In this document: positions 53,998 to 64,000 of the stretch, in pieces
Layout of the letters: the number at the start of each line of letters is the position of its first letter
Numbering within the stretch: the first letter of the stretch is position 1
Assembly: GCA_022560025.1 (NCBI GenBank)
Contig: JAFISE010000069.1
Location: 62,001-126,000, forward strand
DNA length: 64,000 bases
DNA from: Stagonosporopsis chrysanthemi
Taxonomy: Eukaryota > Ascomycota > Dothideomycetes > Pleosporales > Didymellaceae
Reading direction: 5' to 3'
The notes under the pieces: generated by a model
What the model saw: only the letters and a program-made list of their open reading frames with translations
Databases searched by the model: none
What the model was told of the DNA's origin: nothing
Translations under genes and position numbers: made by a program

Positions 53998-55217
53998 ATG
54001 TCGAACAACTACCAGCAGTACGGCGGGAATCCCTATGGCCAATCTGGCCAGGCTGAAGCAGGCTATGGTGGAGCCAGCAACCCATATGGCAACACCGGTT
54101 ATGGGTCGTCGAACCCGTACGGCGGCAGCGTAAGCATAGCAACTGCGCGCCCGGACGACGGTCACTGACACAACAATGCAGTATGATGAATCCAGCCGCC
54201 CCGCGCAATTGACTCATGCCGACTCCAACTACTCACAGCCCTCGCAGTACTCGGCGGCTGCGCCCTCACAAACAGTGCCGCACACGGATGTGCCGCTGCC
54301 CCATGGAAACACAGCCCAGCAACACTTTGGAAACTCGGCGCAACAGGGCCAGCAGTCGTACGGCCTCGAGCAGCCCGGAACAAAGCCGTTGAGCCAGCAG
54401 GACTTCCTTCAGCGCATTGATGGTACCAAGACCCGGATTGGTCAGCTCACACAGGATATTGGCGCCATCTCGAACATTCACCAGCGCATGCTGTCGTCGC
54501 CCGACAATCGCTCATCCGCCGAATTGGAGAGTATTGTGTCGCAAACCCAGATCAGGAACACCCAAATAAAGGACGAGATCAAGTTCCTGGAGCGCGATGC
54601 TGCGCGCGATTCGACTAACTCGTTCAAGAGGACCCAGGTCGAATCGCTGAAGAGGACGTTCAAGAGCCAACTCGAGGACTTTCAGAAGGAAGAAGCAGAC
54701 TACTCAAAGAGGTACCGCGAGGCTATTGCCCGCCAATACAGGGTGATCAACCCTGAGGCGACCGACGCAGAGGTACAGGAGGCGGCAAACGCCGACTGGG
54801 GTGATGAGGGTATCTTCACACAAGCTGTAAGTACTTGGTCGATGATGTATATGTATCAAATGCTGACTGCCTCCGCAGCTCAAGAGCAACCGCAGTGGCC
54901 AAGCGTCCAGCGTTCTGGGTGCTGTGCGTGCTCGTCACAACGACATCCAGCGCATAGAGAAGACTATGGTTGAGCTGGCAACATTGTTCCAGCAGCTCAA
55001 TGAGCAAGTCGTTTATCAGGAGGCGCAGACCGTACAGGTTGAGAACCAGACGATCCAGGTTCAGGAAGATGCCAAGCACGCAAATACCCAGCTGGATCAG
55101 GGAATCAAGTCGGCCAGACGCGCAAGGAAGCTCAAGTGGTGGACCCTGCTCGTGGTTGTGCTTATCATTGCCATCATTGCGCTGGCTCTTGGTCTCTACT
55201 TTGGTCTTCGCAAGTAG
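53998..55217 (+). CDS. Syntaxin, Sso1-type plasma-membrane t-SNARE (Qa)
   Basis: Three exons: 53998-54129, 54182-54826 and 54879-55217. The N-terminus is a Gly/Tyr/Asn/Pro-rich tail (NNYQQYGGNPYGQ). A Habc-like helical bundle follows (KTRIGQLTQDIGAISNIHQRM, QTQIRNTQIKDEIKFLER, FKRTQVESLKRTFKSQLEDF). The SNARE motif of the last exon is HNDIQRIEKTMVELATLFQQ with the central zero-layer Gln in FQQLNEQV, then VENQTIQVQEDAKHANTQLD. It ends in a C-terminal anchor (TLLVVVLIIAIIALALGLYF). It acts in vesicle fusion, most likely at the plasma membrane; the Sso1/Sso2 group is favoured over Pep12 by this layout. Confidence 0.92.
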
Positions 55218-56483
55218 GAGAGCAGGCCTTCTCAGGCCGAGCCGAGTCCTTCGACTCTTCCATCCAGGTCTGGTCGTTCGATCGTCGACAGACCTACGCA
55301 GCAACGACATGACCTGGATACATCCCCTTTGGTGGGGTGTGCAGGCTTGGTTGTCCCGTGTGGTCCCATGTGCAGATTGGGCTCTGCACCTTGTCTGCTC
55401 TTGGGTCTTTGGGTCGACCCGCAGTAAAGGTATCTTGACGTTGCGTGATGAAGTTCAGACGTGGCTATAAATCGTCGTTAATCGTAATCAAAGACTGCAA
55501 TTGGCAGTCGTATGTAAATAATGAGAGTCAGCAAGCAGTACGAATTCATACGATTTACCTTTATTCAACGACACCCCCGCGGTGATCCTCATCACGAGGG
55601 AGGCTGTGTTGACACGAGACGCTCGTGTTGTCGATGATGATTATGCGGAACACGATCCCGGACTTACGCTATCATTCAGCCTCAAAATAGACAGCATCCA
55701 ATAAAGCTGGCTTGCTGTTTGACTAACAGAGCCTGCATCTGGCAAGCGTTCTGCGCCACTGGTGTCCGTTGGCGGCTTCACTGGCTGGTGGCCAGCCACC
55801 GTGTTCCAATTCTGCGACGTGATGGCCTGCAACTGCATCGCAACACGAGTCAATGCTCCATGCTTCAAGTTGATAATGCGCTGATGACCTCATCTTGTTG
55901 CGACCCACGCGGCTCTCCACAGCAGTCTTTGCGACAGGGCACGGCAGCAGCCATTTGATACGGATCTTCGCCTGTGGGCACGAAGAATGAGGGCGACGCG
56001 CGTTTCAGCAAGCTCTGAAGCAGACTAAAGAAGCGCGATCGCCGCGCGACCCGGTGTTCTCGGCCATGGCTTGTCTGTGACTTGTCGCTTGCTGGGCGGC
56101 TCCTTGGTTGAGCTTAAAGGGGCGGGCTTGCAAGTTGGCAGTACCCATCCCTGTCTATGTGGAGCACAACAACCAATCACGTCTCCACTGCGCATTCCGC
56201 AGATGGCAACCGCCAGTGTTGCGGTGCCGGGGGTGGGCTCCCTCTAATAACCCGATCCCCCAACCTGTTTTTGGGCTGTTCAACTCCTCGGTCACCGTTC
56301 TTCGTGCGCGACTTCTTCGTTATACTTTTTCTAATTGCCCAGTTGCAACTTCCACACTCGCTCGTGCCATTTCACCGTCTGTCGCTTCTCTGCTTTTCGG
56401 CCTTTGATCACGAAAAGCTCATTTCCTCTCGTCACGACTGATCCCAACGAACTTGTTCCATCACCCACTCGACGACCATCACA
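55218..56483. other. Intergenic, GH72 promoter
   Basis: 1.27 kb. Short frames near 55640-55955 on either strand are broken and carry no recognisable motif. The part after 56130 contains long C/T-rich stretches typical of a strong fungal promoter upstream of the glucanosyltransferase ATG. Confidence 0.4.
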
Positions 56484-58012
56484 ATGAAGAGCGTTGCTAT
56501 CGCTGCCGTCGCCGGCGCCCTCGCAACAACCGTTACTGGCACTCCTGCTACTCCCATTCAGAAGCGTGCTGATGTCACAACCATCACCGTCAAGGGTAAT
56601 GGTACGTTATCTCAGATTCTGCGACAATATTTACGGAATAATTGCTAACAATTAAACAGCATTCTGGAAAGGTAACGAGCGTTTCTACATCCGTGGTGTT
56701 GACTACCAGCCTGGTAAGAGTGAATGACTGCCTTTGCGTGAGCGCAGACTGACATCTTCAGGTGGCGCTTCCGACGCGAAGGACCCCATTGCCGACGCAG
56801 ATGGCTGCAAGCGCGACGTCGCCAAGTTCAAGGAGCTCGGTATCAACACTGTCCGTGTGTACACTGTCGACAACACCGCCGAGCACGACACATGCATGAA
56901 CGCCCTCGCCGATGCTGGTATCTACCTCGCTCTCGATGTCAACACCCCCAAGTACTCGCTCAACCGCGCCTCTCCCCAGATCTCCTACAACAAGCAGTAC
57001 CTCCAAAGCGTCTTTGCGACCGTCGAGAAGTTCGCCGCCTATCCCAACACTCTGCTCTTCTTCTCCGGTAACGAGGTCATCAACGACGATAAGACCACTA
57101 ACTGCGCTCCTTTCGTCAAGGCTGTCACCCGTGACATCAAGTCCTACATGAATGCTCGCAAGCTCCGCAAGGTCCCTGTCGGCTATAGCGCTGCTGACGT
57201 CGAGTCCAACCGTTACGAGATGGCCGACTACATGAACTGCGGTGACGATTCTGCTCGCTCCGACTTCTACGCCTTCAACGACTACTCTTGGTGCGACCCC
57301 AACACCTTCACTGGTTCCGGTTGGGACCAGAAGGTTCAGAAGCTTAGCAACTACAGCCTTCCTATCTTGTAAGTAAACCTCGAACCTCGATCAGTCTGCA
57401 TCTGCTAACCTCCTCAGCCTCTCCGAGTTCGGTTGCAACACCAACAAGCGTCAGTTCAACGAGGTGAAGTCGATCTACAGCACCGACATGTCCTCGGTCT
57501 ACTCTGGTGGTCTCGTCTACGAGTACTCCATGGAGGAATCCAAGTACGGTCTTGTGAACATCAAGGGCAACAACGTTGAGGAGCTTGACGACTTCACAAC
57601 CCTCAAGAACGCCTACGCCAACGCCACTGACCCCACCGGTGACGGTGGTTACAAGTCGAGCGGTTCTGCCTCCAAGTGCCCCACTGACTCCAACTCCTGG
57701 AACGTGACCATGAAAGATGACCAGCTTCCTGCTTTCCCCAGCGGTGCTGCTGACTTCCTCAAGAACGGTGCTGGCGACGGTCCCGGCCTCAAGGGCTCTG
57801 GCTCCCAGTCTGCTGGCTCTGCGGAGACTGAAGTGGCTGATGCTGGCGCTGGTGCTGTCACCTCTGGCGCTGGTGCTGGTTCTACCAGCTCTTCTTCTCC
57901 TAGCACAGGTGCCGCCTCCACTCTCCGCCCCGGCGAGTTCTCCCTGGCGCCTATGGCCATCGGCGCTGTCGTCCTTGTCTCGTCTCTCTTCGGCGGTCTC
58001 CTTGTTTTGTAA
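56484..58012 (+). CDS. GPI-anchored 1,3-beta-glucanosyltransferase (GH72, Gel/Gas type)
   Basis: Cell-wall enzyme that cuts and rejoins beta-1,3-glucan chains. Signal peptide MKSVAIAAVAGALATTVTG is followed by an IQKR Kex2-like site. Four exons, with introns at about 56602-56659, 56715-56760 and 57370-57418. Core features are FYIRGVDYQPGG, the acid/base Glu in FFSGNEVIND and the nucleophile Glu in FLSEFGCNT. The Cys-rich X8/CBM43 module is missing: only a short ASKCPTDSNSWNVT stretch remains before a Gly/Ser-rich linker and a hydrophobic C-terminus (APMAIGAVVLVSSLFGGLL) typical of a GPI signal. So it is a Gel1-type short member. Extracellular and membrane-anchored. Confidence 0.95.
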
Positions 58013-58419
58013 AATTATTACATGAACAAGGCTACTTCTCCAACGTCTTAGCTCTGTATGAGGATGCAGGCCGTACGTAATCAAGACCCAGTGCGGGCAA
58101 CTTTTCTTGAAGTTATTTTTTTCATGGTAGTGGTGCCGGCATGTATTGGCAACCGCCCTGGCGTCCTTGACTAGATCGATCGTTTTGGTCGTTGTATATA
58201 AGATAGAAAGCAGAAAGATGTATCAAAACACACAAAAATGGTTTGGTGATGTCCGTCCTCTTGAGTGATTACAAGCGCGAATTCGACATAATGTAAGGCT
58301 GTTATCGATAAGCTTTCTTCGGACGATTGAACCACGCCATCTTTCCGTATTACGCCCTTCTCGCGCAAGCCCTCCACTTTCTTGTCACACACTCTCTTCC
58401 CCCATAGCCACGGACAATC
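58013..58419. other. Intergenic
   Basis: 407 bp: 3' UTR of the glucanosyltransferase and the promoter of the Ygr210c-type GTPase. No further feature was recognised. Confidence 0.4.
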
Positions 58420-59936
58420 ATGCCCCGCGATCCCTTGATCGGCTTGGTCGGCAAGCCCTCGTCTGGCAAGTCGACAACGCTGAACAGGTGCGCATTGCCC
58501 CTCCCCCACCATGGAGCGCATATCTAAGAGTTGGTCGCAGCTTGACAGACGCAACTTCAAAAGTCGGTCCGTACAACATGACATCATCTGGTGTAGAGAA
58601 GCGCGCAGGCTGATTGAAGTGCAGGGAATTTTCCGTAAGTGAACATACCACCCACATTTTTCCTTTCATACGATCCTACGACACCGAACCAACCATATGC
58701 GTGCGCGCCTTCGCTCTCTATAGCATATGTCCTTGGAATGGGTGTGAAATTGCATTCTGACGAATACTCAGCTTCACGACAATCGACCCGCAACGCGCCA
58801 TTGGCTACCTCCAAATCGAATGCCCTTGCGCACGTCTCGGTCTTTCAGACCGCTGTAAACCTAACTACGGCGCCTGCGTCGAAGGCCGCCGCTCCGTACC
58901 GATCGAACTTCTCGATGTCGCCGGCCTGGTACCAGGCGCGCATATGGGCAAGGGTTTAGGAAACCGCTTCTTGGACGACCTCCGTCACGCGGATGCGCTC
59001 GTCCATGTCGTCGACGTGAGCGGGACAACAGATGCAGAAGGCAAAGCAACGCGTGGGTACGATCCGAGTCAGGACATTGTGTGGCTGCGCAGCGAGATCG
59101 TACGCTGGATCCAGGGCAATTTGATGGAAAAATGGGGGTCGATCAAGAGGAGACACATCGCGGTCAAGGCCACGCCAATTGAAACGCTGCAGAACCAGTT
59201 CTCAGGTTACGGCTCCACCAGCGCCGTCGTCGCGCGGTGCCTCGATAAACTCGGTCTGCTGAGCGGCACAACAAAAGTCCCGCTCGAAGACTGGGACAAC
59301 GAGACCATCGAGCGCGTCGTCAACGCCTTCACCGACGAGAAATTCCCCACCGTCATCGCACTGAATAAAATCGACCACGCAGACGCCGACAAAAACGTCG
59401 CCAAAATCGCAAAAACCGCAGACCCAAAGAGCATCGTCCTGTGCAGCGCAATCAGCGAGGTCTTCCTGCGCAAACTCGCAAAGCAGGGCTTCGTCAAGTA
59501 CACCGAAGGCAGCGAGTTCGTCGACACGCGCGACGACCTGATCGAGATGGGCGACCCCACAGGCGGTGGCCTCAAGGAGCTCGACGACAAGCTCAAGCAG
59601 CGCATCGAGAACCTCAAAGACATGGTGCTGTACCGCTTCGGCAGCACCGGCGTCGTGCAGGTCCTGTCGCGCGCGGCCGAACTGCTTGGCCTCGTCCCTG
59701 TCTTTCCCGTTCGCAATATTCAGAGTTTCTCCTCTGGGTCGGCGAGCAGCACGGCGGTGTTCAGGGACTGCGTGTTGGTCAAGAAGGGGAGTACGGTGGG
59801 CGATGTGTATAGGAAGGTCATGGGCGATGCGCCGTTGGCGTATGTGGAGACGGAGGGGGCGCGGCGGGTGGGTGAGGACGATGTGGTGACTGTGGGTAAG
59901 AATGATATTTTGAGTTTCAAGGTGGGGAGGGCGTAA
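58420..59936 (+). CDS. OLA1/YchF-related GTPase, Ygr210c type, with TGS domain
   Basis: Translation-linked GTPase of the Obg/OLA1 superfamily, orthologue of yeast Ygr210c by motif order. Exons: 58420-58487, 58541-58566, a 10-nt microexon 58625-58634, and 58772-59936, giving 422 aa. The P-loop is GLVGKPSSGKST; the microexon codes the middle of KVGNFPFTTIDP (G1/G2 region); G3 is ELLDVAGLVPGAH with GKGLGNRFLDDLRHAD; G4 is ALNKIDHAD. The TGS domain at the end is FRDCVLVKKGSTVGDVYRKV and VGKNDILSFKVGRA. All key residues are intact only if the microexon is included. Cytosolic; its exact substrate (ribosome-associated) is not established here. Confidence 0.92.
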
Positions 59937-60177
59937 ACGAATGAACACGTTTAAGCGCGCAGCACAGCGTTTGGTTTCGCGTCGTGATGATGTTTGTATG
60001 AGCTTGGATATGTCACTCTGCGAAGCTGGATACGATAGCCTTGTACATACACAACAAGTTCATGCTCGCAGAGGTGAAATGCAATCATCCATTCCATGCA
60101 TTTTCGCGGCACCACAAGTGTACCATACGATGCAACTGCTAAGAACAGCCCATGAGATGCACATCTGCAGCCTTATC

Positions 60178-61371
60178 TCACCACTCATCCGTACTATCCC
60201 CATGCTCAATCAAAGTTTTAAACTCCCTCACCTCCTTCATCCACATGTAACTCCGATACATGCCCTCGAGATCGTAGTACAGCGTATTCTTCTCATGCAT
60301 GTCGACTACGATCATGCCCTTTCTCTCCAGGTTCTTCAAGAACAGAATCAACAGCCTCAGAGCCCTGCTCTGCGCCTCACGGCCGTGCTCGTCGTCGACG
60401 ACAATGCCGATGTCAGTCTGCACGGGAGGCTCATGGTTGGTGGTTGCCGATTGGCCCATGTGCTCGACTAGGCGGAGGGCGTGCTGGATGAAATAGAGTA
60501 TGACTTCCTTAGGGTCGATGTTGTGGTTCTCGAGGGTGAAGGTTGTGATGAGGTTTGTGAGGAATTCGAGTGCAGGAATAGCAATGGGGAGGTGTGTGAG
60601 CTCGGCGGAGACAGTGGTGGGGTATGAGGTCATGTTTGACATGATGGAGTCTTTCCACGCCTGGAACGTGAGTTCCTCCGCGTTTGGGTCACTCTGAGAT
60701 GTGGGCTTCTTGGTTGCAGGGATGCGTTGCTGCGAAGGTCCTCCGACTCCGTCCGTGGCAACAGTATTGTGGCTCGGGACACTAGGCAAGCTAGAAGTTG
60801 GTGTCGATTGCGCAGCTGAGGGCTCGTAGATGCCTTCCTCTTCCAAGATACGAATGTATGGCTGCAGGTCGAAGGGTGTGCCGGGATATCGAAGGTCGTA
60901 CAACTGCTGTGGTGTTGCAGAGGCAACAAAAAGTGCCTCGGAAAGAAAAAGACGCTTGATCATCTCGAGTCGAGTCGCGGCAATATCTTTGGCTGATAGT
61001 TTGTCGGCCGTAGCCTGCTCTCCAAGCCCGTGCCCCGGCGACTGTGTGGCTGCCTCCAGTCGCTGTACTGCCTCGACCCAGTGTGATAAGAATGGATTCT
61101 GGCGCAGAAGAGTGGATTCGTTCAGCTTCCACAGCCGGTACTCGCTCCTAACGAGCGCGGCGAGTACTCTCCAAGTTGGTTTCTTCTGTGCTTGGCCTTC
61201 CAGCTCGTCAATCATGCCCTTGATCCGAAGGCTCTTCTGGAAACCGCCTCCAGCGCCATCTTCTTGCAGTGTAGAAAAATGATTAAGATCCCTGACTACT
61301 GATATGTTGTCGCGAACAGTGTCGCTCAGGTATTCAAGCTCGACGCGGGCGAGCGCCGTATCTAGGCTCAT
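60178..61371 (-). CDS. CNOT11-like subunit of the CCR4-NOT complex (tentative)
   Basis: Intronless 397-aa protein. The C-terminal third matches the general pattern of the CNOT11 C-terminal domain as I remember the animal protein: LPIAIPALEFLTNLITTF, VILYFIQHALRLVEHM, then RALRLLILFLKNLERKGMIVV and a helix with MYRSYMWMKEVREFKTLIEHGD. The N-terminal part contains VLAALVRSEYRLWKLNESTL and RQNPFLSHWVEAV. A Ser/Pro/Gln linker separates the two. CNOT11 links NOT1 to mRNA decay factors. The similarity is by pattern only, so the call is moderate. Confidence 0.5.
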   Translation of the reverse strand: MSLDTALARVELEYLSDTVRDNISVVRDLNHFSTLQEDGAGGGFQKSLRIKGMIDELEGQAQKKPTWRVLAALVRSEYRLWKLNESTLLRQNPFLSHWVEAVQRLEAATQSPGHGLGEQATADKLSAKDIAATRLEMIKRLFLSEALFVASATPQQLYDLRYPGTPFDLQPYIRILEEEGIYEPSAAQSTPTSSLPSVPSHNTVATDGVGGPSQQRIPATKKPTSQSDPNAEELTFQAWKDSIMSNMTSYPTTVSAELTHLPIAIPALEFLTNLITTFTLENHNIDPKEVILYFIQHALRLVEHMGQSATTNHEPPVQTDIGIVVDDEHGREAQSRALRLLILFLKNLERKGMIVVDMHEKNTLYYDLEGMYRSYMWMKEVREFKTLIEHGDSTDEW

Positions 61372-61601
61372 CGTTCGCGGCTGCGATGTCGCCTCTTTCG
61401 ACTCGAAGGGCGGTCGTGGAGGGGGTGCGGGCTGCTAGTAGTCGGCTTCGGAGCAGCCATGTGTGCGAGAGGTTGCAGGCACAGAAAGTGAGGTGTGACG
61501 ATGGTGGAAGCTGCGGTCGGCGCGCCAAGCATCGTACGCGGAGCCTGCTGGCGAGAAGGTCCGGTTGCTCCTTACATAACTGTAGTCGTCCAGTACACGC
61601 T

Positions 61602-64000
61602 ATGGGGCCGCTACAGGAAGCTCCCGCGCCCTCCGAGCCCGCTGCCCTTGCTCTGGCACAGGAACGTCAATTTGATCGTTTGGGCTGGTGTCCTCACCAG
61701 TTCCGCCGATTGCAGCAGCAACGCAGCCCAGCCACCCTCCGCTACCTCAGCACTCTCAACCGGCGCAACTACCGTTCCAGCGATCATGGCGTTTGTAATG
61801 ACCGCCCTTGCTGCGTTGCCAACAACGTGAACCCCACAACCTATGTGACAAAGCACACGAACACGTGTTCAGGGTCTTGCTCATTCATTGCTGTCGACTA
61901 CAACCATGTCGTCGACATCATTGCCGCTGGAGGAGTCCCCATCGTTGGCATCCAGATTGATACTGCGTCCACCTCGAGTGAACCAACCTTCCGCTTGACT
62001 GTCACACCTCGCACCATCTCCACACGCTACACGGTCATCTCACACGTCTGGTGTGATGGACTGGGAAATCCCTTTGCCAATGCTCTCCCAACATGTCAGA
62101 TCCAACGTCTATACAAACAGCTGAAGTCCCTGCCGCGCGAAAACGAGAGCGACGTCTTCTCCATAGGCTCTCTCCAGATAGACTGGTGGCGCCAAAGCTT
62201 CGTGCGCAACCCTGAAGACCAGCCGCCGTTGTTCTGGATGGACACGCTATGTATCCCTGTTGACTCAAGGCACGCATTACTTCGGAATAAGGCGATCAAC
62301 CAAATGGCATCCATTTACGCCGCAGCTGTTCAGGAGCTTGTGCTAGACGCCGAGCTGATGCAGTGCGAGGCTGGCAGTACTCCGGCACTGGACATCCTTG
62401 CCCGCATAACGTGCTCAGCTTGGATGACGCGCAGCTGGACCTTACAAGAGGGCGTCTTGGCGCGGGAGTGCGTCTTTCAGTTCAGCGACTGCGCTATCGA
62501 TCCAATACACGAATGGTGTCTGTATGGACTTAGGCCAGGAATGCCGACTAGATCCCTCTCCGTGTGCTTTCCACAAGCTACTGACGGGGAGCAATGGACC
62601 GTGTACGCAGAGCTATACAATGTGCTGTGGGACACCCTACATCATGACTGGAAAACCAACTTTCGCAGAGATCCACCTAAGCCTGTTGAGAGTGCGGGCT
62701 TCTGGGATCTTGGGCGTACTCGTGCCGGCCACGCTGCGAAGAGGACACACCAGCTTCCTAATGTTCAAGGCCTTTCAGGGCGCGACGAACATGGCCTAGA
62801 CGCAAGGGGTCACTTGTCATTTGAACTGGGGGAAGAGCAGCGTTTAAAGCAGTTGGTCGACACATGGAACGAACTCATCCATCGCTCGACAACGATGCCG
62901 GAAGATTTGCATGTCATAATTGCTAACTTGTTGGACTTTAACGCTGATGGTGTCATGCGCCTGTCGACCCGCGAAGAGCGCACGAAGGCAATGATTCTCA
63001 GTTTCAAATTACTGCCTGTCTCATTACTCTGGAACACGGGACCAAAATGGCATGATGATAGCAATACAGGCGTTGAGAGCAACAATCGCTGGATGCCCGT
63101 CGAGCCAAGTAAGAGCGAATTGTCACTCACGCCTGTGATGAAAGTCACTGCCGATTGGCTGGAGCTGATTCCCAAGGGTATGACGAATGATGTGCAGATC
63201 GTTCTCTTGCACGAGAATGGAGTCAAGATCACGGAGCAGAAAAGATTTCTATGTTCAGTTTCATTACAAACATTGTACGATGCGACATTGCTTGGCGACC
63301 AGCATGGGAGGACCGTAGCAACCTCTTCTAACAGTTCAGATGACGCTCCACATTATCTCCTCGTCGAGCATCTTTCACTGCCAGCTAGGAAATCCCTGAA
63401 TGGCGCCTTACTGCGCGGCTTGCCATCTCCCGGACCCAATAAAGACAGTGTGGTCCGGCTCTCGTACATATGCCCTGTCACTTTGCGAGTGCTCCCGCGA
63501 GCCCTCAGTCCGGGCGAGGAACACACCATAGCCCAAATCCTGCCACCTGATACAAAGATTGCCGTAAAATATGGTCTGTCCTCCCGCCGCATCGGCAAGT
63601 CCGCGCAGCAGCATTTCATTTGCCTCTCTACTTATTTGCCTGCCGCAGTACCACGAGCCTCATAACACGTTTCACCAGTAACGCGACTAACTGACCACTC
63701 TCAGATCGAATCCCCAACTTCAAACCCCTCCCGCGCCGCCTGAACCGGGGCCCAACAGCACAGGGTACCATAGCAGTAATCGTGCTCGCCCCGATCCCCG
63801 TTACGCTAGGAATCGGCTGCCTGGTCGCCTTCATAGTCATCATGGCGCGCCCGCCCCATGAGTTCTCACCGACAGCCCGCGGCCTGCTTGCCGCCTTCTT
63901 CGTTCTCTATTTGGGGAGCGCAATTGTATCCATGGTGGGGTTTTTTTTCCTCTCCGTGTGGATGTATCGAATGTGGCTCGCGTCATTCGAACGCGAGTGG
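61602..64000 (+). CDS. HET-domain protein with C-terminal membrane segments (runs past right edge)
   Basis: Heterokaryon-incompatibility (HET) domain protein, a family tied to fungal non-self recognition and regulated cell death. ATG 61602 (MGPLQEAPAPSEP) is preferred over 61386, since useful similarity begins at LGWCPHQFRRLQQQRSPATL. It then has a Cys-rich block (CNDRPCCVANNV, CSGSCSFIAVDYNH) and the HET core: YTVISHVWCDGLGNPFANAL, LFWMDTLCIPVD, KAINQMASIYAAA and SAWMTRSWTLQEGVL. The main frame ends at TAA 63665. Just after it, another frame (about 63707-64000) encodes two strong membrane segments (VIVLAPIPVTLGIGCLVAFI, LLAAFFVLYLGSAIVSMVGF) that probably join by an intron near 63650-63706; I could not fix its ends. 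The 3' end is outside the window. Confidence 0.82.

Noticed and set aside
55640..55955. Minus-strand short frames beginning MAAAVPCRKDCC and continuing in another frame
   Set aside because: Needs a frameshift or an unseen intron, has no recognisable domain, and lies in a promoter region.

Overview
This window is nuclear DNA of a filamentous ascomycete fungus. The evidence is short spliceosomal introns (about 45-60 nt, GTAAGT-type donors, CTAAC-type branch sites), a Zn2Cys6 regulator, a HET-domain protein, a UstYa/DUF3328 protein, a trifunctional trpC gene and a GH72 GPI-anchored glucanosyltransferase. The gene set suggests Dothideomycetes, but that placement is inference. No rRNA, tRNA, CRISPR array or intact transposon was recognised.

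Layout. 1-651 is the 3' part of a UstYa-like gene cut by the left edge. 1128-4821 (minus) is an Argonaute gene with an in-frame TAA upstream of its conserved C-terminal tail. 5873-6728 (minus) is an ARF6/ArfB-type GTPase and 7914-8974 (minus) a mitochondrial carrier, divergent from a GT8 glycosyltransferase (9363-10359). 10621-12970 is a Zn2Cys6 transcription factor. 13167-14498 (minus) is an amidohydrolase, divergent from a Dal5-like MFS transporter (14933-16587). An epoxide hydrolase-like protein (17823-18866), a Rossmann-fold protein (19184-20032) and a repeat-rich orphan (20437-22911) follow. A decayed membrane-protein gene lies at about 23091-24340 (minus).

The second half is mostly housekeeping: CSC1/TMEM63 channel (25633-29372), Fta4-like kinetochore subunit (29836-30588), an orphan interrupted by TAG (30833-32107), a coiled-coil protein (32302-33212, minus), mannose-6-phosphate isomerase (33984-35556, minus), SGF29 of SAGA (35929-37630), endonuclease III (38082-39311), a multi-pass membrane orphan (39728-41557), a BRCT protein (41950-43842, minus), trpC (44314-46629, minus) with a Gcn4/CPC1-type site in the promoter it shares with NUP192 (47110-52739), a Sso1-type syntaxin (53998-55217), GH72 (56484-58012), a Ygr210c-type GTPase with a 10-nt microexon (58420-59936), a CNOT11-like protein (60178-61371, minus) and a HET-domain gene running to the right edge.

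Most genes are unrelated neighbours, as is usual in fungi. The clearest functional pairing is the amidohydrolase with its divergent transporter. The most unusual observations are three reading frames broken by stops yet otherwise well preserved (Argonaute, the 31.4-kb orphan, the 23-kb membrane protein), the microexon, and a second exon-like copy inside SGF29 intron 1.
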